33,246 bases of DNA, taken from contig NZ_MVHH01000043.1 of NCBI RefSeq assembly GCF_002086515.1, positions 1 through 33,246 of the forward strand. The letters run 5' to 3'. The translations under genes and the position numbers were made by a program. Position 1 is the stretch's first letter; every line of letters begins with the position of its first letter. The stretch is from Mycolicibacter arupensis (GTDB taxonomy: Bacteria > Actinomycetota > Actinomycetes > Mycobacteriales > Mycobacteriaceae). Of this stretch, positions 31,884 to 33,246 are shown in pieces. A model generated the notes under the pieces. It did not search any database. It saw only the letters and a program-made list of their open reading frames with translations, and was not told the origin of the DNA.

Positions 31884-32120
31884 ATGGAGCAGAACGACGA
31901 TCCGGTTCGGGTTGGGGCGACCGTGAAGGCTTTGCGCGAGGCGTACGGGTGGAAACTCGGCAAGTTCGCTGTAGCGGTCGGTACCACCCACCCGCACCTG
32001 TCGAACATCGAGGCTGGACGGAAGCGGTGCACGCCCGGGATGGCGCGCAAGATCGCTGACACCCTGGGCGTCCCGCTCGCTGCGATCGTCACCGGGCGTG
32101 CCGTCGAAGAGGTTGCCTGA
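31884..32120 (+). CDS. Cro-like HTH protein
   Basis: The 78-aa protein is almost entirely an Xre/Cro helix-turn-helix domain: VGATVKALREAYGWKLGKFAVAVGTTHPHLSNIEAGRKRCTPGMARKIADTLGVPLAAI. It is divergent from the larger repressor and is the first gene of the rightward early operon, the position of Cro or an excision-type regulator. Start ATG 31884 is fixed by the promoter, which predicts a leaderless transcript. Its TGA overlaps the ATG of the next gene by one base. Confidence 0.8.
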   Translation: MEQNDDPVRVGATVKALREAYGWKLGKFAVAVGTTHPHLSNIEAGRKRCTPGMARKIADTLGVPLAAIVTGRAVEEVA

Positions 32121-32344
32121 TGTCCGCCGGGATTGTCAGCACGCTGCGTCTCACCGACACCGACCGGCGTGAACTGCTGAACATCCTGCTACTGGCCCGC
32201 CATGACGGTGACCCGGATGCGGGCCGTCTGGTCGACCTGGTCGATGCGGCGTACAGCGCTGCGCTCGCCGCGGATCGGACGTTCAGCGCGGCGAACGACT
32301 TTGTGCCTGAGGTCGCCGAGGCTCTGGACGGGTGCGCGCTGTGA
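32120..32344 (+). CDS. Small phage hypothetical protein (74 aa)
   Basis: A short helical, acidic protein (STLRLTDTDRRELLNILLLARHDGDPDAGRLVDLVDAAYSAALAADRTF...) with no recognised family. Its ATG overlaps the stop of the Cro-like gene and its TGA overlaps the GTG of the antirepressor gene, so it is tightly embedded in the early operon and very likely translated. Confidence 0.65.
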   Translation: MSAGIVSTLRLTDTDRRELLNILLLARHDGDPDAGRLVDLVDAAYSAALAADRTFSAANDFVPEVAEALDGCAL

Positions 32345-33174
32345 GCGCCGACCTGGTTTTCGCGGGCACCGACGGGGAGCCGTTCACCACGTCCCTGGTG
32401 ATCGCGGCCGAGACCGGCAACGAGCACCGCGCGGTGCTCCAGCTGATTCGTGCCTACGAGGCCGACTTCGCCGAGTTCGGCCCTTCCGCATTTGAAATGC
32501 GGAAGGGCCGGGCGCTCCCGCAAGGCGGGTTTGCGAAGGCGACGGAGTACGCACTGCTCACCGAGGATCAGGCCACACTCCTGATGACGTACCTCCGCAA
32601 CAGTGAGGTCGTCCGGGCGTTCAAGAAGCGTCTCGTCCACGCATTCCGGGAGATGCGCCGGCGGCTCGCCGAGGTTCGCCCCCTGACTGGACTGGAGTAC
32701 GCCCGGAAGCTGGTCGACGCCGAGGAGCGCGCTGAAGCCGAACGCGCCCGCGCTGACAAGGCGGAGCAACGCGTCGAGATTGAGCAGCGTCACCGCCAGG
32801 CCATCGAAGGTGGAGACGGTATCGACCCGACGACGTTCGGGAAGAAGTACTTCTCCGATGTCCCGGCCCGCAAGTTCGATGAGCACCTCTACAAGTACGG
32901 CTATCTGATCAACCAGCGCAACACGCGAGTCGGCGCCGACGGCACGGTCCGTGACGGCTTCGACCATCGCAAGCCAACTGCCAAGGGCCGCAGGTATTTC
33001 TACCCGCATGACGGTGGTACCCACGGAGGTCGCCGCAGGTTCACTGCGCGGGTACGCCCTCAGATGGAGATCGCGTTGCGCGACGCCTTAGCCGCCGAAG
33101 GCCTGCCAGTCAATGAGCACTCGACCGGGCTAGTGCTCCTTACAAGTGACGAGTTGAAAGAGCTTGGATCATGA
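32341..33174 (+). CDS. Rha-type phage regulator with KilAC-like C-terminus
   Basis: The 277-aa protein has an N-terminal Rha domain (about 8-110): SLVIAAETGNEHRAVLQLIRAYEADFAEFGPSAFEM and LLTEDQATLLMTYLRNSEVVRAFKKRLVHAFREMRRR. A coiled charged linker follows, then a C-terminal DNA-binding-like domain (TTFGKKYFSDVPARKFDEHLYKYGYLINQRNT ... RRYFYPHDGGTH) similar to phage antirepressor KilAC regions. Such proteins counter the repressor or interfere with lysogeny in phages. Start GTG 32341 overlaps the upstream TGA (GTGA); the ORF start at 32332 is rejected for this reason. The stop overlaps a following ATG at 33171. Confidence 0.75.
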   Translation: MSADLVFAGTDGEPFTTSLVIAAETGNEHRAVLQLIRAYEADFAEFGPSAFEMRKGRALPQGGFAKATEYALLTEDQATLLMTYLRNSEVVRAFKKRLVHAFREMRRRLAEVRPLTGLEYARKLVDAEERAEAERARADKAEQRVEIEQRHRQAIEGGDGIDPTTFGKKYFSDVPARKFDEHLYKYGYLINQRNTRVGADGTVRDGFDHRKPTAKGRRYFYPHDGGTHGGRRRFTARVRPQMEIALRDALAAEGLPVNEHSTGLVLLTSDELKELGS

Positions 33175-33246
33175 CCGATTTCATGCGCACCTGGCAGGTC
33201 CCCGATAGTCGGACCACTTTGTTCTAGAGCCGTATGTGATTGATTG

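Larger units (their letters stand above)
26118..33246. mobile_element. tRNA-Ala-integrated phage-like element (right end outside window)
   Basis: Beginning at the 3' half of tRNA-Ala there is a tyrosine integrase, a cargo cassette with a methyltransferase, an integrase remnant, then a phage-type control region (repressor, Cro-like protein, Rha/KilAC antirepressor). None of these belongs to the mycobacterial core order. I searched the visible sequence for a second copy of the tRNA 3' end (TTCGATTCCCC) to mark the far junction and found none, so the element extends beyond the window. No structural phage genes are visible here. Confidence 0.8.

Noticed and set aside
31848..32120. TTG start for the Cro-like gene
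   Set aside because: The TTG is part of the TTGACA -35 box of its own promoter.
33171..33227. 18-codon frame starting at an ATG that overlaps the antirepressor stop
   Set aside because: It is too short to support and has no recognisable motif; it could be a leader peptide or a broken gene, but the window ends too soon to tell.
26143..33246. Second attachment site (attR)
   Set aside because: No repeat of the tRNA-Ala 3' end was found, so the boundary must lie outside the window.
1..33246. CRISPR array, rRNA or insertion sequence
   Set aside because: No regularly spaced repeats, rRNA signatures or transposase genes are visible.

Overview
The window is high-GC actinobacterial DNA that I read as a Mycobacterium/Mycolicibacterium chromosome. 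The gene order echA7-fadE10-accA2-accD2-fadE13-AtuA-like, rpmF, mprA-mprB-pepD, moaB2, then ruc, 5-FCL, galU, glp (moeA1), rimJ and glpR is the known mycobacterial core order around M. tuberculosis Rv0966c-Rv0996. The PE_PGRS genes that interrupt this order in M. tuberculosis are absent.

Region 1 (1-6233) is variable chromosome. It holds a DUF2563 / 'TPR-region' protein pair whose second gene appears frameshifted and runs off the window, an MpaB-like (DUF2236) protein divergent from a TetR regulator, and a minus-strand run of DUF1707 membrane-stress-like protein, ATP-grasp ligase and NylB-like serine hydrolase. Region 2 (6293-14759) is a tight six-gene acyl-CoA catabolic operon: an AtuA family protein, two acyl-CoA dehydrogenases, a biotin-dependent acyl-CoA carboxylase (alpha and beta) and an enoyl-CoA hydratase. 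Most junctions are 4-bp stop/start overlaps, and a 16-bp near-palindrome lies just upstream of the first gene. The gene set matches the logic of acyclic-terpene or methyl-branched acyl-CoA degradation.

Region 3 (14938-26020) is core biology: ribosomal protein L32, the MprAB envelope-stress two-component system with its HtrA-like protease PepD, MoaB2, a MscL-family channel with an added zinc ribbon, a SAF-domain protein and the zinc-ribbon chaperone Ruc under a CIRCE-like element, 5-formyl-THF cyclo-ligase, UDP-glucose pyrophosphorylase, and the cell-division pair Glp/GlpR with a RimJ-like acetyltransferase between them.

Region 4 (26070-33246 and beyond) is a tRNA-Ala-anchored integrated phage-like element. 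It carries a tyrosine integrase and an early phage control region: an HTH repressor divergent from a Cro-like HTH gene, a small ORF and a Rha/KilAC-type antirepressor. Six copies of GGAAAC lie in and around the repressor/Cro intergenic region. Between the integrase and a second, remnant copy of the integrase 3' end sits a cargo cassette: a zinc-finger D12-class adenine methyltransferase convergent, stop codon to stop codon, with a ParB/Srx-like protein that has a C-terminal HEPN-like domain. This cassette is the best candidate for an undescribed modification or defence system. No second attachment site is visible, so the element continues past the right edge.
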